DNA of 64,000 nucleotides, from NCBI GenBank assembly GCA_030612725.1, contig JAUWNJ010000002.1, positions 128,542 through 192,541 of the forward strand. The letters run 5' to 3'. How positions within the stretch are numbered: position 1 is the first letter of the stretch; the number at the start of each line of letters is the position of its first letter. Made by a program: the position numbers and the translations under genes. Source of the stretch: Planctomycetales bacterium. Lineage in GTDB: Bacteria > Planctomycetota > Phycisphaerae > SM23-33. Positions 38,038 through 46,363 of this stretch are shown here, piece after piece. Under the pieces are notes generated by a model. It did no database searches. It was given only the letters and a program-made list of their open reading frames with translations, and was not told where the DNA came from.

Positions 38038-38542
38038 AGTTATATCCCTTTATGCTATCGGCTTGGGAGTATGACAGACATCGGCGCGAAGATTTTTCAA
38101 CCTTCGGTATGCCGACGTCCGCGGCAGGTATGTTACGGATCAGAAGTTTCGGGGAGTTGCTTTATCCCCGAACCCGTCAGGTCAGAATGATTTCATGCAG
38201 TCATCGGATGCATACGAACGCATTATGTGCTCAATAGTCGCGTTACCGCCCTGGAACTCTCCCAACGGTTCGACCAAAAACCCCGGATGGAAAACAGATC
38301 GCATCCGAAAAATCCCAACATCCCGATACATCTTTGACCAATGCGGTCATGACGTTAACTGCCTTTAACTTCCGACCCGAAAGCAACGTGCGGAAAATCG
38401 GTCGTTCACCGACTCCGAGCACCTGCAACGGGAGAAAACCTCTTCACACGACTTCCCTGCCGCAATACTCTTCAGCTGTCCATTCTGCTACTTGTCCATG
38501 ATCGGGTCGGGAAACAACTCCCCGACCACAATCCAACCCTTT
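38038..38542 (-). other. ~500-nt leader of rny or undetected ncRNA
   Basis: Between the promoter at 38549-38577 and the rny ATG I see no convincing gene. The predicted transcript starts with a hairpin (GGTCGGGG pairing with CCCGACC at 38505-38527), and has another near its end (TTCGGGGA / TCCCCGAA at 38148-38172) plus several short stems. Small open frames in both strands lack ribosome binding sites. RNase Y is an RNA-decay enzyme, so an autoregulatory leader or a separate small RNA is plausible. Confidence 0.4.
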
Positions 38543-38548
38543 AACATT

Positions 38549-38577
38549 ATATTAATCGGTCAAAAGAGGCGCGTCAA
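38549..38577 (-). promoter_or_regulatory. Predicted strong promoter upstream of rny
   Basis: On the minus strand TTGACG (38577-38572) and TAATAT (38554-38549) are separated by exactly 17 bp. The predicted start lies near 38542. Confidence 0.6.
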
Positions 38578-38646
38578 GTACGAATTACTTTTATTAACAG
38601 ATATCTAATTGCTAACGCCTTACGTAACATGCCGTTACAAAAAACC

Positions 38647-38664
38647 GCAAATTCGAGAATTTGC
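38647..38664. promoter_or_regulatory. 18-bp operator-like palindrome
   Basis: GCAAATTCGAGAATTTGC has perfect 8-bp arms around a 2-bp centre. It lies in the long gap between rny and the MscS gene, just upstream of the structured region at 38713. The size suits a dimeric regulator. Confidence 0.4.
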
Positions 38665-38712
38665 AAACAATCTTGTTAAACACCGCCCGGAATAGAGCCG
38701 ATAGGGGAAAAT

Positions 38713-38785
38713 GGACCGGGAAGCCGGGAGGCGGAGGGAAACCTCTCTCGCAGGGGCGTGAAGACACCCCGACGATTCCCGGTCC
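38713..38785 (+). ncRNA. Candidate structured RNA upstream of the MscS gene
   Basis: Outer stem: GGACCGGGAA (38713-38722) pairs perfectly with TTCCCGGTCC (38776-38785). Inside are a hairpin GCGGAGG-GAAA-CCTC-TCT-CGC (38731-38751, GNRA-type loop) and a hairpin with GGGGCGTG and CACCCC (38753-38770). CCCGG at 38686-38690 could also pair with CCGGG at 38725-38729 as a pseudoknot. It matches no riboswitch or ncRNA consensus I know; the plus strand is assumed from the downstream gene. Confidence 0.4.
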
Positions 38786-38881
38786 GACTTATTTCAACAC
38801 GCCAATTCACCCCATGACAAGACCGTTGTTACGTGGTATAGTCTGTCGCTCTAAAGGAACCGCGATTCGGGAACAACCATA

Positions 38882-40033
38882 ATGATATTGACTCTCGCAC
38901 AAACGTCACGTCCGGCAGGAGATGCCTGGTATCTCACTGAATTCCTCAACAACGCCGTCTGGCAATGGGCGGTTTTGCTGGGGGTCTTGCTGATTACGTT
39001 TATCGTCGGAAAGATTGTGTCTTTCACTCTCATCCGTCAGGGACAAAGGATAATCCAGAAGCAACGATTCGTCGCCACAGGAACAATCCTCCGCTCGCTC
39101 GCCAAGCCGATTGCCCTGCTGATCTTCGCCGCCGGGCTTTACTCGGCCAGGATGTTCATGCGGCTTGATAACGTCATCTTTACCGATGCCGGCGATACCG
39201 ATAGAACCCTCATGTGGTTGTGGACCGCCGTCTGCCAGACCATCACCGTTATCGCCGTCGGCTGGGCGGTCTATCGCCTCGTTGATGTAATGGAAATGTT
39301 CCTCCTGCGTTTGACGGCAAAGACAAAAACTCAGCTGGACGACCAGTTGGTTCCCATCGTCCGTAAGACGCTGCGCATATTTGTTATCATCATTGCGGGC
39401 CTGTTCATCGCCCAGAACATCTTTCAATGGAACATCGGCACGCTTCTGGCGGGGCTTGGCATCGGCGGTTTGGCGTTCGCGCTGGCAGCCAAGGACACGC
39501 TCGCCAATTTCTTCGGTTCGGTAACGATTTTCACGGACAGGCCGTTCCAGATGGGCGAAAGGGTCAGGATCGGCAGCCATGAGGGCATTATCGAGGAGGT
39601 CGGTTTCCGCTCGACGCGGGTTCGGACGCTTACCGGGCACCTGGTTACAATACCCAACTCCGTCATAACCAATTCGCCTGTGGAGAACGTCAGTCGCAGG
39701 CCTTATATCAAGCGAGTCCTGGACGTAACGATTACCTACGACACCCCGCCGGAGAAGGCCGCCCGCGCCGTCGAGATTATCCGCGAAATGCTCGATGCCC
39801 GAAAAAGCCACTTCCCCGCAGACAGGCCCGGACGGGCATATTTCAACGAGTTCAACGCCGCCAGCCTGAACATCGTCGTCTATTACTGGTTCGCCCCGCC
39901 GGAATGGTGGGACTACCTCGATTTCACGCATGACTTCAACATGGAACTGCTTCGCCGATTCAACGAAGAGGCAATAGAATTCGCCTTCCCGACACAAACG
40001 CTATACCTCAAAAAGGACGAATCGGAAAACTGA
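38882..40033 (+). CDS. Small-conductance mechanosensitive channel (MscS family)
   Basis: This 383-residue channel protein has four or so N-terminal membrane helices and a pore helix with the glycine/alanine pattern LAGLGIGGLAFALAAKDTLA, followed by the beta domain TIFTDRPFQMGERVRIGSHEG, VGFRSTRVRTLTGHLVTIPN and the C-terminal alpha/beta domain. It opens under membrane tension to release solutes on osmotic downshock. ATG 38882. TATAGT at 38838-38843 could be its -10 box. The stretch 38038-38881 upstream holds the elements listed separately. Confidence 0.92.
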   Translation: MILTLAQTSRPAGDAWYLTEFLNNAVWQWAVLLGVLLITFIVGKIVSFTLIRQGQRIIQKQRFVATGTILRSLAKPIALLIFAAGLYSARMFMRLDNVIFTDAGDTDRTLMWLWTAVCQTITVIAVGWAVYRLVDVMEMFLLRLTAKTKTQLDDQLVPIVRKTLRIFVIIIAGLFIAQNIFQWNIGTLLAGLGIGGLAFALAAKDTLANFFGSVTIFTDRPFQMGERVRIGSHEGIIEEVGFRSTRVRTLTGHLVTIPNSVITNSPVENVSRRPYIKRVLDVTITYDTPPEKAARAVEIIREMLDARKSHFPADRPGRAYFNEFNAASLNIVVYYWFAPPEWWDYLDFTHDFNMELLRRFNEEAIEFAFPTQTLYLKKDESEN

Positions 40034-40044
40034 CAAGAAAATTT

Positions 40045-40136
40045 AACCACAAAGGACACGAAGGACACAAAGAGAAAGTAAAACAATTTTTAATTCTTTC
40101 TTAAAATCCTTTGTGAACTTTGTGTCCTTTGTGGTT
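40045..40136 (+). repeat. Inverted repeat of CACAAAGGA units
   Basis: The left arm AACCACAAAGGACACGAAGG with ACACAAAG (40045-40072) and the right arm CTTTGTGAACTTTGTGTCC with TTTGTGGTT (40109-40136) match in about 24 of 28 positions. Units are 9 bp (ACAAAGGAC). The trpF ribosome binding site AGGA begins two bases after the right arm. A half copy lies at 47031-47060. Confidence 0.85.
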
Positions 40137-40149
40137 CAGGATAAGTGCT

Positions 40150-40842
40150 TTGCAAACTCGAATCAAAATCTGTGGCCTGCGCGATCCTGCCCAGGCATCC
40201 GAGATTGTGCGGATGGGTGCCGACGCGATTGGGGTGGTCCTCGCCGAATCGCCTCGGCAGGTTTCACCGGAGCAGGCCTGCGCCGTAACCGACGCGCTAC
40301 CGCCATTTACAACGTCAATCGGCGTATTCGTCGATAGCGACGCCGAAACCGTCAATCGCGTTGCCGCCAGGGCAAACCTGACAATTGCCCAACTCCATGG
40401 TCACGAGGCCCCCGAAATCGTCGAACACCTCTCTATCCCGTGCATCAAAGCCTTTCGCGTTCGTGATGACCACTGGATTGATGAAGTTGCCCGCTGGCTG
40501 GACGGTGTCCAGCCAACCCAGCAGGTCAAAGCCATTCTGCTGGATGCCTACGTTCCCGGCGTCGCCGGCGGGACGGGAAAGCAATTCAACTGGAAATGGG
40601 TGGCAGAGGCGCGGGACGCGGGAAAACTGGACAATTTGCCGCCGTTGGTGCTTTCCGGCGGGCTTGATGCCGAGAATGTGGCCGAAGCCGTCCGAATCGT
40701 CCAACCATGGATGGTAGATGTCTCCAGCGGCGTCGAATCATCGCCCGGCGTCAAAGACCTGAAAAAAGTCGAAGATTTCATCCACGCCGTGCGGAATCCA
40801 GTTCATCTTACAAACTGCGAACAGAGAAGGAGATCATCATGA
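40150..40842 (+). CDS. trpF: Phosphoribosylanthranilate isomerase
   Basis: I chose TTG 40150, 8 nt after AGGA, giving MQTRIKICGLRDPAQAS, the normal TrpF start; the longer frame runs through a repeat. The 230-residue TIM barrel converts phosphoribosylanthranilate in tryptophan synthesis. KICGLRD carries the catalytic Cys; VDVSSGVESSPGVKDL near the end contains the phosphate-binding loop and general-acid Asp region. No other trp gene is in the window. The stop overlaps the next ATG. Confidence 0.92.
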   Translation: MQTRIKICGLRDPAQASEIVRMGADAIGVVLAESPRQVSPEQACAVTDALPPFTTSIGVFVDSDAETVNRVAARANLTIAQLHGHEAPEIVEHLSIPCIKAFRVRDDHWIDEVARWLDGVQPTQQVKAILLDAYVPGVAGGTGKQFNWKWVAEARDAGKLDNLPPLVLSGGLDAENVAEAVRIVQPWMVDVSSGVESSPGVKDLKKVEDFIHAVRNPVHLTNCEQRRRSS

Positions 40843-41708
40843 GTTGCCTGAAATATGCCGCGCATGCCTATGCTTGGACATCCAGCTGGAATTCCGATTC
40901 GCTGGATATCATCGACCACGCCAAACAGATCGGGTTCGATCTTATAGAGATTCCACTAATGGAAATCGAATATATTGATCCGAAAGCGATCCGGGAACGA
41001 GCAAACGGAATCGGTCTCGGAGTGTGCGCTTCAACGGCGTGTTCCGAAAAGAATGATCCGACAGGAGAAGACGAAGATACCCGCAAGCGCGGCGTGGAAT
41101 ACCTGAAGAAATGCGTCGAAGCGACCTCGGAAATGGGCGCAACGTTGTTTACAGGGGTTACTTATTCGGCCATTGGTCGAAAGATAGATTCCATACCTGA
41201 CGAGCGTTACTGGAACCGCGCCGCTGATTGCATGAGAGAAATTGCGAGGTTTGCTCAGAATTTTGGCATTACGATCGGCATTGAACCTATCAACCGGTAC
41301 GAGACTTTCTTGATAAACACATGCCGGCAGGCCTTGAAACTTAAGGCCATGATTGATGAGCCGAACGTCGCGATTCATCTCGATGCGTACCACATGAACA
41401 TCGAGGAAACGGATTTCTATCACCCCACACTGGAAGCGGCCGATGACCTGTGCCATTTTCATTTGAGCGAGAGCCATCGCGGTACGCCCGGAACGGGTAC
41501 GGTGGACTGGGACGGAATATACAGAGCGCTGGCGGAAATCGGATATAACGGCATTGTGGGGCTGGAATCATTTTGTGCACCATCCGACGCAATGCGCGCC
41601 GCTACGTGCATATGGCGCAAACTTGCGCCTTCGAGCGATCAACTTCTGACGGAAGGTCTGAAGTATCTCAAGTCATTAGAGAAAAAGTACTACGCGAAAA
41701 CAAAATAG
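40839..41708 (+). CDS. Sugar phosphate isomerase/epimerase (D-psicose/tagatose 3-epimerase-like)
   Basis: This 289-residue TIM barrel starts at ATG 40839 behind AAGGAG and overlaps the trpF stop as ATGA. TIGIEPINRYETFLINT holds the first catalytic Glu, HLDAYHMNIEE a metal Asp and His, ESHRGTPGTGTVDW another ligand set, and GLESFC the second Glu. These are the landmarks of the ketose 3-epimerase branch of the xylose-isomerase-like superfamily. The actual sugar is unknown. Coupling with trpF has no obvious metabolic logic. Confidence 0.85.
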   Translation: MSCLKYAAHAYAWTSSWNSDSLDIIDHAKQIGFDLIEIPLMEIEYIDPKAIRERANGIGLGVCASTACSEKNDPTGEDEDTRKRGVEYLKKCVEATSEMGATLFTGVTYSAIGRKIDSIPDERYWNRAADCMREIARFAQNFGITIGIEPINRYETFLINTCRQALKLKAMIDEPNVAIHLDAYHMNIEETDFYHPTLEAADDLCHFHLSESHRGTPGTGTVDWDGIYRALAEIGYNGIVGLESFCAPSDAMRAATCIWRKLAPSSDQLLTEGLKYLKSLEKKYYAKTK

Positions 41709-41823
41709 TTTATGCCCCCTTTTGACAAGAGGAGAATCGTGTCGAGTAGGAAAAAGATTGCGATCTTTCAACGGCCCGGCGATTACCGCCACGACTGCAG
41801 AACGGACGAAGTGCGAGATTGAC

Positions 41824-42927
41824 ATGACACCACGACAACGAGTTCTTGAAACCATCAATCATACCGAACCGGATCGCATTCCTGTCGATTTCTGGGCGCT
41901 CGACGACGTGTACGAACGTCTGGCCGCAGAATGGGGTCTGGATGAGAAGGAAGCAGTTCTCGAGCGGATCGGCGTTGACCTGCGTTATTTCAACGGCCCG
42001 GCATTTATTGGCGAGGCCGACCAACCCGATGCCGACGGAATCATCACCGACCATTGGGGCGTCCGGCGGAAGTATAACACCGTTACCGGCGCACGACGCG
42101 ACGGTACCGAATACACCTGGGCCTATAAGCACCTGGTTTCCAGCCCGTTGGCCGAGGCGACGACGGTGGCCGAGATCGAGCAGCACAACTGGCCCACAGC
42201 CGACCTCTGGGACTACTCCGACGTTCAGGCCGCTTGCGGCACCATCCGCGACGCCGGTTACGCCGTAGTCGCCGGCGCGGACCGGCTTGACCGCACCGCG
42301 CAATTCAAACCGGCTATGTACATTCGTGGAACCGAAAAGTTCTTCTACGACCTGGTTCTCGAACCGGCCATCGCCGAATCCATCCTCGAACACATCAGCA
42401 ATTATTACCTCGAATACAACCGCCGTTTTTTCGAGGCAGCCGACGGAACAATCGACATCTTCTTCATGGGCGACGACATGGGTGCTCAGAACAACACCCT
42501 CATCTCGCCGGAGATGTATCGGAAGTTCTTCAAGAAGCGATTCGCCGCCTACTGCGACCTGGCCCACGAATTCGATATGAAGGTTATGTACCACACCTGT
42601 GGCCACGTTACGCCGCTGGTGGGCGACTTTATCGAAGCCGGGCTTGACATCCTCCAATCGCTCCAGCCGGCAGCAATGGGCGACGACCTCGCCGCACTTA
42701 AACGCGAGTACGGCAAGGACTTATCATTCCAGGGCGGAATCGATATTCAGGAAGTCCTGCCGACCGGCACACCCAAAGAAGTGGCCCAGCACGTCCGCGA
42801 CCGCGCGGAAATCCTCGCTTCCGGCGGAGGCTACATCTTCGGCACAGCCCACAACATCCTGCCCGATACGCCCACCGAAAACGTCCTCGCGCTCATCGAA
42901 GCATACCACGAGTACGGAACGTACTGA
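41824..42927 (+). CDS. Uroporphyrinogen decarboxylase superfamily protein
   Basis: The 367-residue protein, from ATG 41824, has the URO-D superfamily pattern: MTPRQRVLETINHTEPDRIP at the start, GDDMGAQNNTLISPEMYRKF, YHTCGHVTPLVGDFIEAG, and FQGGIDIQEVLPTGTP with GGGYIFGTAHNILPDTP near the end. The N-terminal Arg pair of true HemE is not clear, and such proteins next to sugar or C1 genes are usually corrinoid-dependent methyltransferase-like, so I do not call it hemE. Its TGA stop forms the start of a repeat. Confidence 0.8.
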   Translation: MTPRQRVLETINHTEPDRIPVDFWALDDVYERLAAEWGLDEKEAVLERIGVDLRYFNGPAFIGEADQPDADGIITDHWGVRRKYNTVTGARRDGTEYTWAYKHLVSSPLAEATTVAEIEQHNWPTADLWDYSDVQAACGTIRDAGYAVVAGADRLDRTAQFKPAMYIRGTEKFFYDLVLEPAIAESILEHISNYYLEYNRRFFEAADGTIDIFFMGDDMGAQNNTLISPEMYRKFFKKRFAAYCDLAHEFDMKVMYHTCGHVTPLVGDFIEAGLDILQSLQPAAMGDDLAALKREYGKDLSFQGGIDIQEVLPTGTPKEVAQHVRDRAEILASGGGYIFGTAHNILPDTPTENVLALIEAYHEYGTY

Positions 42928-43020
42928 TTGCGGATTGTGGATTGCGGATTAAAAAAAAGCAAGAGGGGCCGAGGCGTCTAAATGACACATCGGTCCCTCT
43001 TTTCTAAATCCGTAATCCGC
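42925..43020. repeat. TGATTGCGG inverted element enclosing a terminator
   Basis: The left arm begins at the stop codon of the preceding gene (TGATTGCGGATTGTGGATTG and CGGATT); the right arm is AAATCCGTAATCCGC. Between them sits the terminator at 42961-43003. The same start-at-stop TGATTGCGG unit occurs at 13026. Confidence 0.75.
42961..43003. terminator. Bidirectional terminator between convergent genes
   Basis: AAGAGGGGCCGA (42961-42972) pairs with TCGGTCCCTCTT (42990-43001) with one G-U pair, preceded by eight A and followed by TTT, so it can act in both directions for the convergent URO-D and DUF4139 genes. Confidence 0.85.
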
Positions 43021-43027
43021 AATCGTA

Positions 43028-44458
43028 TTACCAGGTGTATTCAACTGTATATGTTACCACCGTTTCGCCGTCGACCTTGACGGGTACGTCGAAGGCGACG
43101 TGATGAGCGTCAAGTTTGGTGTACTCGTGGTTCTTGGCCGTTATCGTCCAGTTCGTCCAGCGATACATCGGCTCCTTGACCCGCACGGTGATGTCTTCTT
43201 TCTTGTGGTTGCGGACCTTTATCTCGATGCTCTCCTGAATCCAGTGGCGCCCGCTCTCAACGCGGAAGTTCGTCTGTTTTCGCTCGCCTACCACGTCGAA
43301 GGCGTTGCCGATTTGCAGCGAAAGTTTCTCATCCTTCGGCGTGTGGTCGATTCTCTCCTCGCCGATGAACTCGAGGGCCTTGTCGGCGGGGTCCTGCTTA
43401 TAGACGCGAATCTTCCCTGCCGGTAAGGGGATGCCCAGATTTTTATTGTTTTCCTTGGAGTTGACGAACTCGATAAAGACCTGGACCTTTTTGTAAGACG
43501 ACAGGCCATAGGAGCGGCCTGTGTATCGCCCGCCCCAATTCCAGCGGCGCTGTCCCATCGGGTTGTAGAGGTATTTTTTTTCGACCTTCAGGCCTCGGGC
43601 GGGCGTGAACATCTCCAACTGCTTGGTCTCATTGTCTGCGACCGTCGAAGGCCTCTCCAGCGTGTACATGTGGTACTCGAAGAATGCCTTTTCGGCCATC
43701 GGCTCTGCCATACCCCTGCCCTTGCCCATGGTACGCCCGGGCGGTGCCGGATACCGCGTCGGCTGGACACGTCGGACGTCGCCGGCGATGAACTTCAGTT
43801 TCGCCTTGTTGTAAGTCTTACCGGACGTGTTATTTACGCTGACCCACCCGGACAGGTCGGCAGTGGCGTCGTCGCCGCCGAGGACAAGTACGTACTCTGC
43901 GTGCCAGCCCAACCCGCCGGTCTGATACGTTACCTCGCACGTGTGCATGCCGGGCTTTCGCGTGAAAACCTTCCACAGGAGCGTCGGTCGAGTCAACAGC
44001 CCGCCGGGCAGAGCGCCGAAGCGGATGTCCCGCACGTTGTCCGCCCTCTGGACCATGATAATCCCGCCGTCTTTGCTGCGCAGCACAAGTTGCCCTGCGT
44101 CGAACGACAGCAGCGTCCCGGCATAGGACTTGCCCTCGCAGATGACCTCAATCTTCCGGTCGATGTACTTCTTCAGCAGTTTGTCGGCGGAGACGAGGTC
44201 GTACTGGTAGTTCTGCTCCAGCAGTTTGGCCGCCTCGTCGGTGAGACTTTTGAAGTGCACGGTAGTCGCATCGATCCGGCTGGCGACGTCTTTAAACTTG
44301 ACGTTTCCATCGTTGCCGATGTCGAGGTTGCGAATCTCGCGCACCACGCCGTACCCGCCGTTATAGACGGTCAAGGCCACGCTTTCCTTCTCCGCCGCCG
44401 CCACCGGCAGCGCCATTGCACAAACCATTCCCATCACAATCCAATTCTTCGCGTTCAT
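43028..44458 (-). CDS. Secreted DUF4139-type protein
   Basis: The 476-residue protein, from ATG 44458 with AAGGAG upstream, has a signal peptide ending VAAAEK near residue 23. It continues with VALTVYNGGYGVVREIRNL, LEQNYQYDLVSADKLL, GTLLSFDAGQLVLRSKDGG and VTYQTGGLGWHAEYVLVLG, and a beta-rich C-terminal half (IDHTPKDEKLSLQIGNAFDV, NHKKEDITVRV). This matches DUF4139 proteins. The next gene upstream encodes a homologue of the whole region fused to an anti-sigma factor, so this is the free secreted paralogue. Confidence 0.8.
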   Translation of the reverse strand: MNAKNWIVMGMVCAMALPVAAAEKESVALTVYNGGYGVVREIRNLDIGNDGNVKFKDVASRIDATTVHFKSLTDEAAKLLEQNYQYDLVSADKLLKKYIDRKIEVICEGKSYAGTLLSFDAGQLVLRSKDGGIIMVQRADNVRDIRFGALPGGLLTRPTLLWKVFTRKPGMHTCEVTYQTGGLGWHAEYVLVLGGDDATADLSGWVSVNNTSGKTYNKAKLKFIAGDVRRVQPTRYPAPPGRTMGKGRGMAEPMAEKAFFEYHMYTLERPSTVADNETKQLEMFTPARGLKVEKKYLYNPMGQRRWNWGGRYTGRSYGLSSYKKVQVFIEFVNSKENNKNLGIPLPAGKIRVYKQDPADKALEFIGEERIDHTPKDEKLSLQIGNAFDVVGERKQTNFRVESGRHWIQESIEIKVRNHKKEDITVRVKEPMYRWTNWTITAKNHEYTKLDAHHVAFDVPVKVDGETVVTYTVEYTW

Positions 44459-44486
44459 CTTTCGTACTCCTTTCTTTCTGTCGTAC

Positions 44487-44535
44487 CATGGCCGTCTCGG
44501 CCATGTTTTCTTTCCTCACGGGCGAGACGCCCGTG
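44487..44535. repeat. Two 19-bp palindromes of the same type
   Basis: CATGGCCGTCTCGGCCATG (44487-44505) and CACGGGCGAGACGCCCGTG (44517-44535) both have perfect 8-bp arms around AGA/TCT with the shared core CG-AGA-CG. The second contains the stop codon of the anti-sigma fusion and encodes its last residues. Confidence 0.8.
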
Positions 44536-46363
44536 CTACGTCCCACGGCGATTTCAGTCCGCCGCCGGTTTGACTGTTATGCTTATATTCGAAAATTATC
44601 TTTTCCACCGAGTTTGCCTTGACGGGGACTTCGACTTCCCAAACGCCGGCCTCGCGTATGTGCCAGGGGTAATCCTTACCGTCCTTTGTACACTTGGCCC
44701 AGTAGGTCGTTTTCGGGCGGCGCATGATTATGGTCACCGTTACGTCATGGCCCTTGTGATTCCGCAGGTCGTACCGCCATTTGTGGTAACGTTCGTAGCC
44801 ACGGCGTTTGTAATCGACTTGCTTGACTGAGCAAACGATGTCGAATGCGAATCCCCACGGCAGGCGGATTTTCTCATCCTTCGGCGTGTGGTCTATTGAA
44901 GTCTTTGCAACGTAAGTGCTTACGCCTTCCGGGTCGGGTGCGTAGAGTCGAATGACGCCTTTCGGCAGCGGCTTGCCCAGGCCGTTGTCTTTGGAGTTCT
45001 TGAATTCGCTGACGACACGAACAGCCGTTGGATTGACGGTCGGATCGTACACGTAACCGCGCTGCATCTTAATACCGCTGCCGGAGATAAGTTCTATCTG
45101 CTTGGTCTCTGCAGAGCGGATCGTCGTAGGTCGGCCTAGCGTATAAAGATGATATTCAAAGAACGACTTTTCCTTAAACTGCGACTCTCTGCCTTCTCTG
45201 CTCTCGTTCATTGCCGCCCCGTTGAACCGCAAGAGTTTAATCTCCGGCCTGATGAGGTTCACATCCCCTGCCAGGAGTTTGAGTTGTGCGTTTTCGTAAG
45301 TTACGCCGGAGTTGTTGGTTACTGTGGCATATCCGACAATGTCCGCAGTGTCGATAACCACCGGCGGTTTGCCCTTGGGGGCGACTTTTGCGGGTTTGAG
45401 TTTCAGAATATAATCCGCCCGCCAGGTCAGGCCACCGGTCAGGTAGGCGACCTCGAACTGCTGTTTCGCAGCTGCCTGGTTCCTGAGTTGCCACATCAGT
45501 GTCGGCTTGCTCAACAGTCCCACCGGCAACTTCTCAAACGCTATGGACTTGACCATTTTGCGCGAAATGTTCCTCGGACCTTCGCCCTTGGGTTGAATAA
45601 CCAGCGTTTGCGCATCGAAACTCAACAGCGTACCGCTCGCGCCTTCGCCCTTCTTAAAAGTGATGGTGATATTCTTATCAACGTATCGCTTCATCACCGC
45701 AGACGCGGACGCGAGGTCGTATTGGTAGTTTTGTTCGAGAATTGTCAGCCCGTCGGGATCGTCGAGGCTTCGGAGGCGGACGGTATCGGGCAGGATACCG
45801 GACGGTACGTCGGTAAAACGAACGCTCGTTACGCCCCTCTTAATGTTCCGCACGATCCGCTTATCCCGCACCAGCGCCAGACCCCGCCAGCCGCCGCCGT
45901 ACATGTGCCTGAAAAAGGCCTGCGCGTCCGACAGAGGAACGTTCGCCATCTGGACTTCCATCTGCCCCCGCCACTGTCGGGGATAGTATCCAGGCCAATT
46001 TTCCGGCTCGGACAGTATCGTCAGCGAGACGTTGAGACGTTTGATTTCGACAGGCCCAGCGGCGATGGCGGGTTCGGTGGTTCCTTCCTGAAACACCCAG
46101 ATTCCAACCGCGATTAGGATCGCAGCGGCGACGCCCGTAAGGCCAAGGAAGAAGCGACGATACGAACGAACCATCGGTTTTAAACCTTTCGGTTCACCGG
46201 CGCGATAGGTTGCGAGCGCCGACCGCGCCAGTTGGAGTTTTTCGTATTCCTCGCGGCATTGCGGGCATTGGAGAATGTGCTCGCCGACTGCGCGGGCGTC
46301 GTCCCCGGTCAGTTCGTCGTACACAAGGTCTATCAGTTTTTCGCGGACATTATCGCAATTCAT
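44516..46363 (-). CDS. Anti-sigma factor fused to a DUF4139-type extracytoplasmic domain
   Basis: In this 615-residue protein, residues 1-55 form a zinc-binding anti-sigma domain (DELTGDDARAVGEHILQCPQCREEY, cut here into HILQC and CPQC: the HxxxCxxC set). A membrane helix follows near residues 70-90 (FFLGLTGVAAAILIAVGIW). The rest is extracytoplasmic and parallels the next gene: LEQNYQYDLASASAVMKRYV, GTLLSFDAQTLVIQPKGEG, VAYLTGGLTWRADYILKL, IDHTPKDEKIRLPWGFAFD. It would hold the ECF sigma factor until a signal acts on the outer domain. The start overlaps the sigma gene by 14 bp. Confidence 0.85.
   Translation of the reverse strand: MNCDNVREKLIDLVYDELTGDDARAVGEHILQCPQCREEYEKLQLARSALATYRAGEPKGLKPMVRSYRRFFLGLTGVAAAILIAVGIWVFQEGTTEPAIAAGPVEIKRLNVSLTILSEPENWPGYYPRQWRGQMEVQMANVPLSDAQAFFRHMYGGGWRGLALVRDKRIVRNIKRGVTSVRFTDVPSGILPDTVRLRSLDDPDGLTILEQNYQYDLASASAVMKRYVDKNITITFKKGEGASGTLLSFDAQTLVIQPKGEGPRNISRKMVKSIAFEKLPVGLLSKPTLMWQLRNQAAAKQQFEVAYLTGGLTWRADYILKLKPAKVAPKGKPPVVIDTADIVGYATVTNNSGVTYENAQLKLLAGDVNLIRPEIKLLRFNGAAMNESREGRESQFKEKSFFEYHLYTLGRPTTIRSAETKQIELISGSGIKMQRGYVYDPTVNPTAVRVVSEFKNSKDNGLGKPLPKGVIRLYAPDPEGVSTYVAKTSIDHTPKDEKIRLPWGFAFDIVCSVKQVDYKRRGYERYHKWRYDLRNHKGHDVTVTIIMRRPKTTYWAKCTKDGKDYPWHIREAGVWEVEVPVKANSVEKIIFEYKHNSQTGGGLKSPWDVARASRP

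Noticed and set aside
38052-38237. 61-codon plus-strand ORF opposite the rny leader
   Set aside because: No ribosome binding site and no recognisable motif; probably chance.
38243-38428. 61-codon minus-strand ORF in the rny leader
   Set aside because: TTG start, no ribosome binding site, composition unlike a protein and located inside a predicted leader.
38713-38785. Cobalamin, ZTP, c-di-AMP riboswitch or SRP RNA
   Set aside because: Only short similarities (GGGAAGCCGG, GGGAAACC, GGGGUGAA-like); the diagnostic cores of these families are missing.
41824-42927. True HemE uroporphyrinogen decarboxylase
   Set aside because: Superfamily match only; the N-terminal substrate-binding arginines of HemE are not evident and the context has no haem genes.
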